Origin: Tanypteryx hageni
Lineage: Eukaryota; Arthropoda; Insecta; Odonata; Petaluridae
Direction of reading: 5' to 3'
Assembly (NCBI GenBank): GCA_028673005.1
Contig: CM054120.1
Coordinates: 73,023,533-73,087,532, forward strand
DNA: 64,000 nucleotides
A model generated the notes under the pieces. The model was not told the origin of the DNA, did no database searches, and saw nothing but the letters and a program-made list of their open reading frames with translations. The position numbers and the translations under genes are program-made. Positions 55,414 to 64,000 of this stretch are shown piece by piece; the stretch's first letter is position 1, and every line of letters begins with the position of its first letter.

Positions 55414-55951
55414 AGAAATATCTCCATCAGATTCAAAGAACATTTAGCGCACTACAGACATGGACGCTTTGAAAAATCGGCCGTCGCGAAACACATTTTG
55501 GAATATAACCACCCATTAGACACAAATAACCTCAAACTGCTTAAACAAGTTTCAAATACCAAACTCGACGCAACAGAAAGCTTACACATTCATAAATACA
55601 GACACACCCTGATGAATAACGAGTTAGGGGTAATAAACAGCGTTCTTTTTAAACTGACCTCCCCCTCTTTTTCTCCCATCACCTAGGTCATCTGGGTCCC
55701 CCCCCCTTTTTCTTCTCCCCCCCCTGCCCACCAACCAGGTATAAATACACAGACACAGCCCTGGACATCCACTTGAGAGCGTGCCACTGGTCTTGGTTTC
55801 GGTCGCCCTCTCTCAAGTCCCCCTTCTCCCCGTTTTTTAACCCCTGATGATGGTTACTTTGTAGCCGAAATACGTATTGGGTTTTTATTCGGTTTTTATC
55901 CGGGTTCATCTGTTTTTATCCGACCTTTTAACCGGGTTTTATCAGTTTGAC
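55414..55951 (+). repeat. Inverted 3'-end copy of the Penelope-like element
   Basis: The plus strand encodes FKEHLAHYRHGRFEKSAVAK and later MNNELGVINSVLFKLTSP up to a stop at 55684-55686, then the pLTR. It is the complement of 53041-53577 with few differences, including different lengths of C and G runs (CCCCCCCC here versus a G12 run at 53265-53276). Confidence 0.9.
55837..55885 (+). ncRNA. Hammerhead ribozyme motif in right pLTR
   Basis: Same motif as in the left pLTR but on the plus strand: AACCCCTGATGATGGTTACT continuing TTGTAGCCGAAATACGTATT and GGGTTTTTAT. Core and stems are unchanged. Confidence 0.8.
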
Positions 55952-56019
55952 TGGCTTTGGAGAATTTCCTTCGCTTACATTTTATATATTTGCCAGTGTA
56001 GCTCGCTCTCTTTTACTTA

Positions 56020-56030
56020 ACCAGTTAAGT
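56020..56030 (+). repeat. Target-site duplication ACCAGTTAAGT (right)
   Basis: Perfect partner of 53030-53040. Confidence 0.85.
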
Positions 56031-56248
56031 GGTACCACTGATTAGCTTACGTGATTTATTTTTGGGATTTTCTTATTGTCTTTGATTGTAAGTCCTAAAT
56101 ATCAAATTTCATAAATATCTGTTTTGCAGAAACCGAGAACGAACATGCGGACAGACGGACAAACCAACCCTAATAGGCGCTTTTGCTGGAAGCGAAACGC
56201 GCCTAAAAATGACGACCGTGCTAATAAACTTCTAATGAAAGTCAGTAA
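56031..56248 (+). repeat. Tandem unit 1, right part
   Basis: Begins GGTACCACTGATTAGCTTAC and includes GAACATGCGGACAGACGGAC and TAGGCGCTTTTGCTGGAAGC. Continues unit 1 after the Penelope-like insert; matches 56371-56590. Confidence 0.85.
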
Positions 56249-56595
56249 CAATAAATATGTATAGAAAAAATACTCTACGTTATCATTTCTACAAGTTTAT
56301 TAAAAACTATTTTAATGTGACCAAAAATTCACGATATATAATGGAATGTTAATTTTTTGTCACCAGTAAAGTGGTACCTCTGATTAGCTTAGGTGATTTA
56401 TTTTTGGGATTTTCTTATTGTCTTTGATTGTATGTCCTTAATATCAAATTTCATGAATATCTGTTTGGCAGAAACCGAGAACGAACATGCGGACAGACGG
56501 ACAAACCGACCCTAATAGGCGCTTTTGCTGGAAGCGAAACGCGCCTAAAAATGAACGACCGTGCTAATAAACTTCTAATGAAAGTCAGTAATAAT
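56249..56595 (+). repeat. Tandem unit 2 (about 347 bp)
   Basis: A complete second unit in direct orientation, a few per cent different from unit 1. The 68-codon frame at 56428-56634 lies in it but has no counterpart motif. The tail with CAGACGGACAAAC is of the kind found in retroelement-derived repeats of arthropods. Confidence 0.85.
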
Positions 56596-57352
56596 TGCAG
56601 CAATTTAGATAATATCAACTGCGAAGAAAATTAGCATGTATTTTCTCTTATACAGTATAACTTGTAATTATTTAAAACGGGTAATAATATTTTAATACGT
56701 TCAATGTGAATGAATATTTATTTTACGTTTCAAATATTTATTAAATTCATGTTAAATTAGCTTGAAAATAATAGGCGAGCGAAACAAGCCGTCAGGCGGG
56801 GTTGGATCCCTTAAGGCGCCATGGTCGGAGACTAGTTTTCTATTCATTTCCATTAGCCGAAACCGAATAGAATATTAATGGTGCGCTAGCTACGACTTCA
56901 AAAATGTTTATTTCCTAATACAACAGTATTATTTTAAAATGCCATGATAAACGAGATACATTGTCTCAGTGCCTTAACTAGTGTTCGATGTACCCATGAT
57001 CATATACAAAAAGCGGACACCAACGCTCTCATTTTTCGGTTAAAATGTTTTTCCGAAACGAAACTTTCTTAACAATCAACATAAAACAGCCTCATATAAA
57101 CATTTCTCTTAACGTTAATAAGCTGAAATAATCTGATGTAAACGTTTCATTGCAGTGTAATAAGCAATTAAGTCTAACAAAAATACGATATAAACAAAAC
57201 AAAACTAACTCCTTGTTGCTAACTGCAAAATTTTATTTCGTAACTTTATAAATTCTAACTACTCAAATGGGAGTCACTGGTTATTATAATGTCTGACTCT
57301 AGGAAGTTTCAATTAGCTCGGTAATTAAACAATCGAACAAAAAATAACATGT
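56596..57352. other. Anonymous DNA
   Basis: No gene or repeat recognised in about 750 bp. A GC-richer patch occurs at 56770-56850. Confidence 0.4.
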
Positions 57353-57361
57353 ATGATGGAC
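57353..57361 (+). repeat. Target-site duplication ATGATGGAC (left)
   Basis: Identical to 59069-59077. Nine bases is the usual size for MULEs. Confidence 0.85.
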
Positions 57362-59068
57362 GGTATCCGGCGAACCCGTCACAGATTATAACTCACACAG
57401 TGAATTCGTCACACATTAAATATTCGTCACCACACGATTCGTACCATTTTACGTACTGGTCACAATCCTTATTCGTAACATATAACTTGCTATTTTCCGG
57501 CTATTGTTGCCAACAATGCAGTATAGTTTTCATAGTTTCATAGTTCACAGGCAAATTTTTATTATAGAATTTATTGTAGAATTTGTTTCATTTTACATCC
57601 TCGTCACGGCCCTTAATTGCAGTTTTATTTATATTATATTCTCAAAGTTTTATTATACTTTTTCAAATTATGGGTGATGAAATCTGGTTTGCCAAAACTG
57701 AATGTGGTCGTGAAAAATTAATATACCAGGGATACATGTTCACGAAATATCGATCTAAAAAAAATTGGCGTTGTGTGGCGGTGTGGCAAACCATCATCAA
57801 GGGACCCTCTGAGCACTCAAACCACACTCCGGACTGGGGTAGTGTTCAGGCGAAGGAGTGCATCGAGTCGATGAAGGAGACAGCCCGAACCTCAAGGGAG
57901 CCGGCGTCATCCATCGTTCAGCGGAAGCTGCAGAGTGTGTCAAGCGAAGAAAACGTCATGCTAACCAAATAGGAAACCATTAAAAGAACACTGCGCCTGG
58001 TCCGGAGGGAAAATTTCCCGTCGGAACCGAAAAGCATAGATGAGTTGCAGGATATTGCCGAGAGATACAGCAAAACCTTAGATGGCAACAGGTGGTTACT
58101 ATATTTTGGTCAAGAAGCCGACGAGAAAATGGCTATTTTCGCAACTGATCGACATTTGAAGTATTTATTGAAAGCTATGGATGGATGGATGGAACTCTCA
58201 AATCAGCTCCCAGGGTATTCTTACAGCTCTACGCTATTCATGTGAACATTCGTGGACAGAGGTTCCCAATTGTGTTGGTGCTTATGAAGAGGAAAACCAA
58301 GCGCTCTTACGAAATGTTGTTCCACATTCTGAAGCAAGAGGTCAGTGATCGATTTCACGGTCAGTTAAGCCAAAAATTTGTGTCCATGGACTATGAGTCG
58401 ACTGTTATGAATGCCATCAGCGTTGCATTCGCCGAAGTCAAATTAGCAGGTTGCCTGTTTCACCTCGGGCAGTCTTTTTGGAGATGTCTGCAATCCTAGG
58501 GACTGAGTGAGAAATACAGCAGAGAGGATAATGAAGAAATGAGAGCCCAGTTCCATTTTCTAACAGCCCTGACAATGACAGGCTGGAAGCTGGATACTCA
58601 CCCTCCCAAAAAAAGAAGAGTTACGTCGACCTGGACACTAGGATTACTCGAATCGTTGGAAAGTACCAAGATTACAAAGATGTCCTGGGTTACCTTCGAG
58701 CAATAGACCACAACTGGAAACTTCTAGTACGAGGTAAAAGTGCGCCTAAGAACCCTACATGCGAATAATGTTCTCATAAACTTATGTTCAACTAAATGAG
58801 TATTACCAAATACACCTTTTCAATATGTATTACCTTTATGTATTATATTTTCAATAAATAAACCCACTTTTCACACAAACATTTGTTTTCATCCAGCATT
58901 ATCGTTTTAAATAAATGGTATGACGATACAAAATAGTGACGAATTGCACATGGTGACAAGCAGATATCAGTGTCGAATACGCTATGTGTGACCAATAATA
59001 TGGTGACGAGTACAACGTAACCAATCCTAACGGTGACGAAAACACCCGTGACGAGTTCCCCTAAAATC
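57362..59068 (+). mobile_element. 1.7-kb MULE (Mutator-like) element
   Basis: A perfect 9-bp duplication flanks ends GGTATCCGGCGAACCCGTCA and the complement of GATTTTAGGGGAACTCGTCA (about 15 of 21 alike, best over GGNGAACYCGTCAC). Subterminal regions carry many CGTCAC/GTGACG words on both sides (for example 57411, 57427, 58976, 58995, 59031), possible transposase-binding sites. The interior codes for a FLYWCH plus MULE transposase in plus orientation, truncated. Confidence 0.85.
57670..58760 (+). pseudogene. FLYWCH-MULE transposase, truncated and broken
   Basis: The frame from the ATG at 57670 gives REKLIYQGYMFTKYRSKKNW and RCV, a FLYWCH-type finger start (G...L...GY.Y.......W.C), followed by SEHSNHTPD with the paired histidines; the second cysteine has been lost. 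After a stop (57970) comes LDGNRWLLYFGQEADEKMAI and FATDRHLKYLL. After a shift, MDGTLKSAPRVFLQLYAIHV (catalytic D block of MULE transposases), FPIVLVLMKRKTKRSYEMLF, SMDYESTVMNAISVAF (second acidic block) and LAGCLFHLGQSFWRCLQ (CxxH) follow. The C-terminal half is largely missing by about 58760. Not functional. Confidence 0.85.
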
Positions 59069-59077
59069 ATGATGGAC
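59069..59077 (+). repeat. Target-site duplication ATGATGGAC (right)
   Basis: Perfect partner of 57353-57361. Confidence 0.85.
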
Positions 59078-60780
59078 ATCCATTTGTCCATCATAAAAAC
59101 ATACTATGTACGCGATTTTCTCACCTTAATTCTAATTAATTATAGCAAACTTAGCTGTTTGACACCATACTCCTGCTTAAGAAAGAAACATACGTATCAT
59201 CCTGCATGCAAGATCATTTCATGTATTGCTCTCATTTTAAATCAGCGTCCTCCAATTTTCTCATTATTCTTCGAAGTTGAAAACTATTACCAATACCACC
59301 GAAGGACTGAATCGGTACAATTCCGTTTTTTATATCTTTACTCGGAAGAAGTTATTAAATGAAACGATCAAAAACCAAGAAGAATAGAGAATTTTCATGG
59401 TTTATGCGGAATGCCACTTCAATCTAACGCTTGTTGATACGAACGAAGTTCATTTTTTACGAATTGGTCAAACTATTCACCATAATGAGAGAACAAAGCC
59501 AAACTAATATAGTAATATGATGTCAGCGAATGGCATATTTTGAGAATTTACATATAAAAGAAACAAATGAATGATAGCGTACGTTACAACTGTAGAACCA
59601 GTTGCCATGCTGCCTAAGACTCTCCTGAGGTTTATGCTGCGATGTAAGATGTCAGCAGACTTAATATAAAATTCATTTGCTTAATTATACAATACTCAAA
59701 TACAATAACAACTACTACTACTACTACTACTACTTATGATCAAGGAACGTAAGTAGCATTTTGGAAAAAAATGCTTTTTAAGTCGAACACACGCGTGGGT
59801 CGCTTTATCTCTAGCATAATGCATAAATTAATCGATTTTTTACCTAAAGTACTGGAAATGGCTTATTTTTTATTTTAAAGATAAATAGGCATTAGCACGA
59901 ATGCAAAAATGAGAGGTTAAAAATTGCCCTAGTTATCAATTTAGTTTTATATTTTCCGATCAGCCCATCCAGCTATTCGCATTTAAATTAACCCCCGTAG
60001 GGCGCAATACTTAACAGGACACTATCGGGCGCAAGGTATAAACTCCTATTGTAATCAACAAACCAACCCGATCCTCGGGCGCTTTTCTCTTAGTTTAGAA
60101 TCTTTGCTTAAACATACATTTCAGTCTTAAAATGTCATAAATAACTATCAATGTTAAAAAAACTTGTTTCTTCCTTTGATGTAATTCATCGTAGGAATTC
60201 CTGGATTTGCATCGTGGATATGTTCCCGGTACTACTCCGACGAACGGAATGACGTAAATAGAAAATTATTTTCAAATCGACTTGATGTACGTTTAGAATA
60301 CGATCCATGGGGAAATGTTTTGGCAGTGATTTAAGGAAAAGAACATGTAATAAGTAAAAAAAAGACACTTTGTCATAACAATAATAACAAAAAATTCATT
60401 AATTATCATAAATAAAAGCGATCTTACATAAAAATACAGTAGCGGAAAAAATGTCGAGGAGAAGGTAGGCTCGGGCTGTTGATGGGAGGGCTTACTTGTG
60501 CAAAGAATCAGAACTATCTGCCTCACGACTGAAGGTGACTAGTTTTTATTCCGCTCACCATCCATCTCTACACTGCCTTGAGACAGCAGTAATTTATCTC
60601 GCAGTAATAATTAGTAAATTATTTTCCCCAATCTGTTAACTATACGACGAATTGGAAAATTCGAGGCATTTTTTTCGAAGACGACGTTAATCGGAAAGAC
60701 ATAATTTAAAATGGTATTTGTCCTCCAATAACTTATCGATGTTAAATCAAATCGACGTAAACAGGTACGACGTAAATCGA
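59078..60780. other. Unique-looking non-coding DNA
   Basis: No transposon motif, long frame or terminal repeat. A perfect (ACT)n tract lies at 59710-59735. Short frames such as 59033-59362 overlap the MULE end and look accidental. Confidence 0.4.
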
Positions 60781-61500
60781 GGATTTCCTGCCCTTTGATT
60801 TCTTTAAATTCTGGATGAAACTATGACCCCTTACAGCATCAGACGCCAAAGTAAGATGGAACGGACGAAGTATTGATATGGAAATGGATAAAATGGAATT
60901 ATCGGATGTTTTCTTCGTCTTGGGTTATCTTGAGGTAAGCTGCTGCCAAAAGGCGCCGTTGTGTGCGTACACGCCGCTTTATTGCACTATGTGTTCCATT
61001 TAATAAAACACGAAATTCCATGCACAAGCGCCATGGGAATATTTTTTTCCCCGAAAATGCTACAATCAAATTAATCTCTCGAGAAGTCCAAGGAAAAGGA
61101 TTACCTATTCCTAATTATTGGTTCCACTTCGCAATCTATGATCGCGAGCCCCCACGGCCATGCTCTAATTTACATAAAAACCGAAATGGCTCTTGGGATA
61201 CAATCGGGTTTCCAAGTACGAATAACTTATATTTTCAGATGGCCCGACTCGCTAAGGTCCTTTTTGCGTGAGGATCTCGTAGTCGCATTACAAGCATGAA
61301 CCAACGGCTCGGAAACCGTGGCGCAAAGTCGCGGCTTCTGCCGTCAGAAGACGATCAACTGGGGAGCCACCGTCTCTCTACTCTTCCTCTCTCTCTCTCT
61401 CTCTCTCCTTTCCTCCGAGGCCAATTCGTAATCAATAAAGGTCCAACAACCGCAAAGTTATCCACCCCTGCCTCTTGTCAGTAACTAACCTAACCATAAT
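60781..61500 (+). other. GC-richer block, candidate regulatory or untranslated sequence
   Basis: This block is less AT-rich and lower in homopolymers than its surroundings. It holds a (CT)n tract at 61387-61407, a type of sequence bound by GAGA factor in flies. The plus frame 60963-61271 (102 codons) shows no domain and is probably fortuitous. I can only say that its composition is unlike the adjacent DNA. Confidence 0.25.
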
Positions 61501-63417
61501 CCAATACGAAGACGACATCCGGCGATAAAATTTACGCATCCGCGTTTCATTTTTTTACCCATTCTATCTTATTTCTGCGGCTGACGATTTTTAAAACGCT
61601 AAAAGGTCTTGACGCATGTGTAGGTCGCCGAAATTTTTCGCCAAGATTCAAGAATAAGAGTTTTTTACGGTGGCTCAACACAAAAGACGAAACGTTTACT
61701 CGATTTCTCTCTTTCTCGCGCTTAAAACAGTTCGTAAATATATCTTCAATAACTTTTAACTAACAGAATATTTTTGAAAATAGGCCTGTTTCTATCATAG
61801 CTAATTCGTTCAATTGTGATGTTTTTGAGTACCTGTACTCCAATTTTGCGAGAAATCTACATATGTAATAAAAGTTGGTTTAAATGAAATTTGATTGAAA
61901 ATAATATTTCGGTGCATCCATACTACTTTTAAATGAATTAAAAATTCCGAGGCCATGACATTTTAGGGAAATTTTAAAAATAAAATCGCGATAATTTTTA
62001 TGGAAACAAACATTTGCACGTATTTGTGAGTTGAGGAGTGAATGAACGATGAACATGACAATGAAGTAAGTGAATTGCTCCATATAAGCATCTTATTCAA
62101 CGCTCGACAGCCGAATGTATTTGGTTTTCGTAAGTTTACAAAGTAGTCATCCAATATAAGCCCAATTATTTTAATGCAGATTGAAAATTAAAGGGGGGAG
62201 TACATCTAATATATGTAGTTATTTCATCGGTTTGCATAAGTACTTAAGCATAATAAGTCTATGGGAGTTATTTACCAAGTAGATATATTTCGTTACCACT
62301 CTCATCAGAAGATCTGAGGCTGTTCTATACTCTATTGTGATTGCAATGGCATCGTTATTGCGGTTAATCATCGCGAGACTAACCTATTGTTTAGCGCAAC
62401 TATTACTTGTTTTGTGGCGACGTGACTCAGGCGTTTGACAGAAACTATTTTTGTTTAGACAGGATAATAATAGAAAGGGTAAATAAATGCAGAACCTACG
62501 TAGAGGTTTACCAACGAAAATATTTTTAGTTCCAAGAGTGACGTGTGAAAGAATGTTTGTTACTTAAAATATAAATTAGCTTAAGTATGTATCTTGAAAG
62601 ACTAAAATAGACATTATATACCCTTCTCTAAAAATTGGAGGTCATTGCTTTGTTATTTGGATAAAAAATTTACGTTCTTACGGTTTCGTTGGTGTCATAT
62701 CAACATCGCCAGAAGTCTTAAAATTGAAATTAGTTAATTAATTAATCAAAGTTGCTAATTCATATTTATCCATGACTTAACTGCCACATTCTGATGCTGA
62801 ATTGATCACCCTTAGCTTAAAAACTGCGTATTAGTCAACAGGTTGAAGGAATCTCACAATCCATGATCATAAGAACAGCTTTTGAAGGAGAGAGGCAGGT
62901 TTTTCTTAAGTGATAATACACAATTAATTTACTTTATATTCGTAGAAACACACCATCGAATCAAGCCAAATAAATTTTACAGAGGTGATAAAACACGCGT
63001 GTTCATATTCTAAACAGATTTACATTGAAACGAAATGGTTATGCAAGTGTTCATATTCTAAAAAATGATATCCTTTTCCGCGAAACCCGAGTCTGTTCTT
63101 AGGAAAATCTTAGATAGGCATCTTTTTATTTTCGTAAATATGGTAAGCTCTGATTTCTAAGTAGTTGTGGACTAAGTATATGAACCGTTTCTGTGAAATT
63201 TGCGTCAATTTGGGCAATTTTACGCGAATGCATCCAATAAATTAAATGTACGGCAGTGATACCATATTGACAAAGTTTTTGTTACGAGGAACGCCGAACC
63301 AAAACTCGCAAACTTAATTAATCCAGTTCTTACAATAGTGGGGCATTTTTTAAAAACTAGATGCATTTTATATGACAAGATAATATATTTTAGTATTTAA
63401 AGTCTATCCGGCAGATA
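61501..63417. other. AT-rich anonymous DNA
   Basis: Nearly 2 kb with no supported gene, RNA or repeat structure; GTGTTCATATTCTAAA occurs twice (63000 and 63050), a small local duplication. Confidence 0.4.
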
Positions 63418-63708
63418 AGTTAGATGAGCGGCGAGCAACCTTTTCTACATGACGGGCCGCATTGGCGGTTGCAAATTCTTCGGCGGTCGGCTTTGCAGAT
63501 TTTCAATGCTTCGACGAGCCGGATTAGACTTTGAACGCTGACTAAATATTCCGAGGTATCATATCAGTAAAAATCACGTCTAAATTAAGTTTTTAGGGTT
63601 GACATTTTGATCCTAAATTTTTTATCGTCGTTATTTCAATGTATATATGGTACGAATTTGTGTGCCACATTTTACGAGGGCCGCAGGTTGCTCACCCCTA
63701 AGTTAGAC
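63418..63708 (+). mobile_element. 275-bp hAT-like MITE
   Basis: The element at 63426-63700 has ends GAGCGGCGAGCAACCT and the complement of TAGGGGTGAGCAACCT, with near-identical 8-bp flanks AGTTAGAT (63418-63425) and AGTTAGAC (63701-63708). The consensus YAGNGGYGAGCAACC is hAT-like. Inside are GACGGGCCGCATTGGCGG and GAGGGCCGCAGG, the GGGCCGC words usual near the ends of hAT-Charlie elements. Confidence 0.8.
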
Positions 63709-64000
63709 AATGTGATACAAAAAAATTATCACATCTTTCGGTATAATAAATCCAAGTAGCCATTTGAAACATATGTGACGGTTGGTGTACACAACGATTA
63801 TATTTGTATGATATTACTTGAAAATCATCCACTAATGAGAAATCTATTTGGCTGAGCATCCTGCGGTTGAGTTCGGTAGACATAATAACAATCATGAAAA
63901 GTGTGATAAAATTAGGTACGTAAAACCAGCATCATTAATCGCTGGATTATATATCACCTACGAAGATAATCGCATTTTAAAGTGGTTAAGGGTGACAAAA
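63709..64000. other. Anonymous DNA to the window end
   Basis: No feature recognised; the minus frame 63895-63698 overlaps the MITE and is not supported. Confidence 0.3.

Larger units (their letters stand above)
53041..56019 (-). mobile_element. Penelope-like element with inverted pLTRs
   Basis: A minus-strand coding region (RT then GIY-YIG endonuclease) ends in a pLTR at 53041-53300. On the other side is a plus-strand copy of the same 3' end (55414-55951), comprising the endonuclease tail and a pLTR. The arms (53041-53577 and 55414-55951) are nearly identical inverted repeats. Each pLTR carries a hammerhead motif. The insert is flanked by a perfect 11-bp duplication and interrupts a tandem repeat unit. 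68 extra bases (55952-56019) lie between the right arm and the right duplication copy. Complex inverted or tandem pLTRs are known for Penelope elements. Confidence 0.9.

Noticed and set aside
55387..55472. ATG at 55436 (minus) as start of the Penelope-like protein
   Set aside because: Its first residues are the complement of the inverted endonuclease arm (55414 onward). True RT N-terminal sequence begins only at 55413.
60963..61271. 102-codon frame in the GC-richer block
   Set aside because: No recognisable motif, no splice context, and residues follow no family pattern I know. Composition alone can produce it.
1..64000. tRNA, rRNA or prokaryotic operon features
   Set aside because: No cloverleaf-type or rRNA-like segments were noticed, and the sequence is clearly eukaryotic. 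An automated scan would be needed to exclude a decayed tRNA-derived SINE head.

Overview
This is eukaryotic, AT-rich, repeat-dense DNA. The mixture of Pao/BEL, CR1-type LINE, Penelope-like, hAT, piggyBac, Harbinger, P/THAP-type and MULE elements fits an arthropod, most likely an insect with a large genome; the species cannot be told from the sequence. I see no complete host gene, rRNA, tRNA or CRISPR array. Almost everything that can be annotated is a decayed or nested transposable element, with AT-rich anonymous DNA between. Layout: 1.7-9.4 kb is one minus-strand Pao/BEL LTR retrotransposon (partial 3' LTR, pol, gag pieces, leader, partial 5' LTR). A hAT element (5.5-7.35 kb) lies between its pol and gag remnants, and a 5'-truncated LINE (7.69-8.75 kb) lies inside its gag. 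At 11.76 kb a THAP-domain exon ends in a good splice donor; its continuation lies at 15.02 kb, and the intron holds a minus-strand CR1-like LINE (12.56-14.92 kb). The 3' part of this probable P-element-like transposase occurs again in inverted orientation, giving 969-bp arms (15.53-16.50 and 18.84-19.81 kb) around a deleted Harbinger transposase. Then come a hAT transposase (19.8-21.2 kb), a 707-bp hAT MITE with a perfect 8-bp target duplication, a ZMYM-type hAT with 404-bp inverted ends (22.78-24.96 kb), and several MITEs. Region 30.4-35.9 kb holds a composite palindrome of dispersed repeats and a ruined plus-strand CR1-like LINE that itself carries a 185-bp SINE-like insertion (11-bp duplication) and a 1.08-kb TA-flanked MITE. 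Region 36-40.3 kb is a hAT inserted in the coding frame of another hAT. Region 40.5-42.3 kb holds a pogo/Tc1-like MITE and a piggyBac-like MITE. Region 43.6-46.8 kb is an unfamiliar block: two roughly 950-bp inverted copies of an AT-rich unit, flanked by two hairpins that each carry a hammerhead-like Penelope motif. Region 48.4-52.9 kb is the best preserved element, a CR1-type LINE with PHD-finger and SGNH-esterase ORF1 and APE/RT ORF2, broken by only a few lesions. A Penelope-like element (53.04-56.02 kb) with inverted pLTRs, hammerhead ribozymes and an 11-bp target duplication interrupts a 347-bp tandem repeat. A MULE with a FLYWCH-type N-terminus and a perfect 9-bp target duplication lies at 57.36-59.07 kb. 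From 59.1 kb to the end the DNA looks mostly unique and non-coding, with one hAT MITE at 63.4-63.7 kb. The elements do not form a pathway. The organising theme is nesting, which gives a relative chronology, together with a recurring arrangement in which the 3' part of an element is duplicated in inverted orientation (P-like, ZMYM-hAT and Penelope-like loci).
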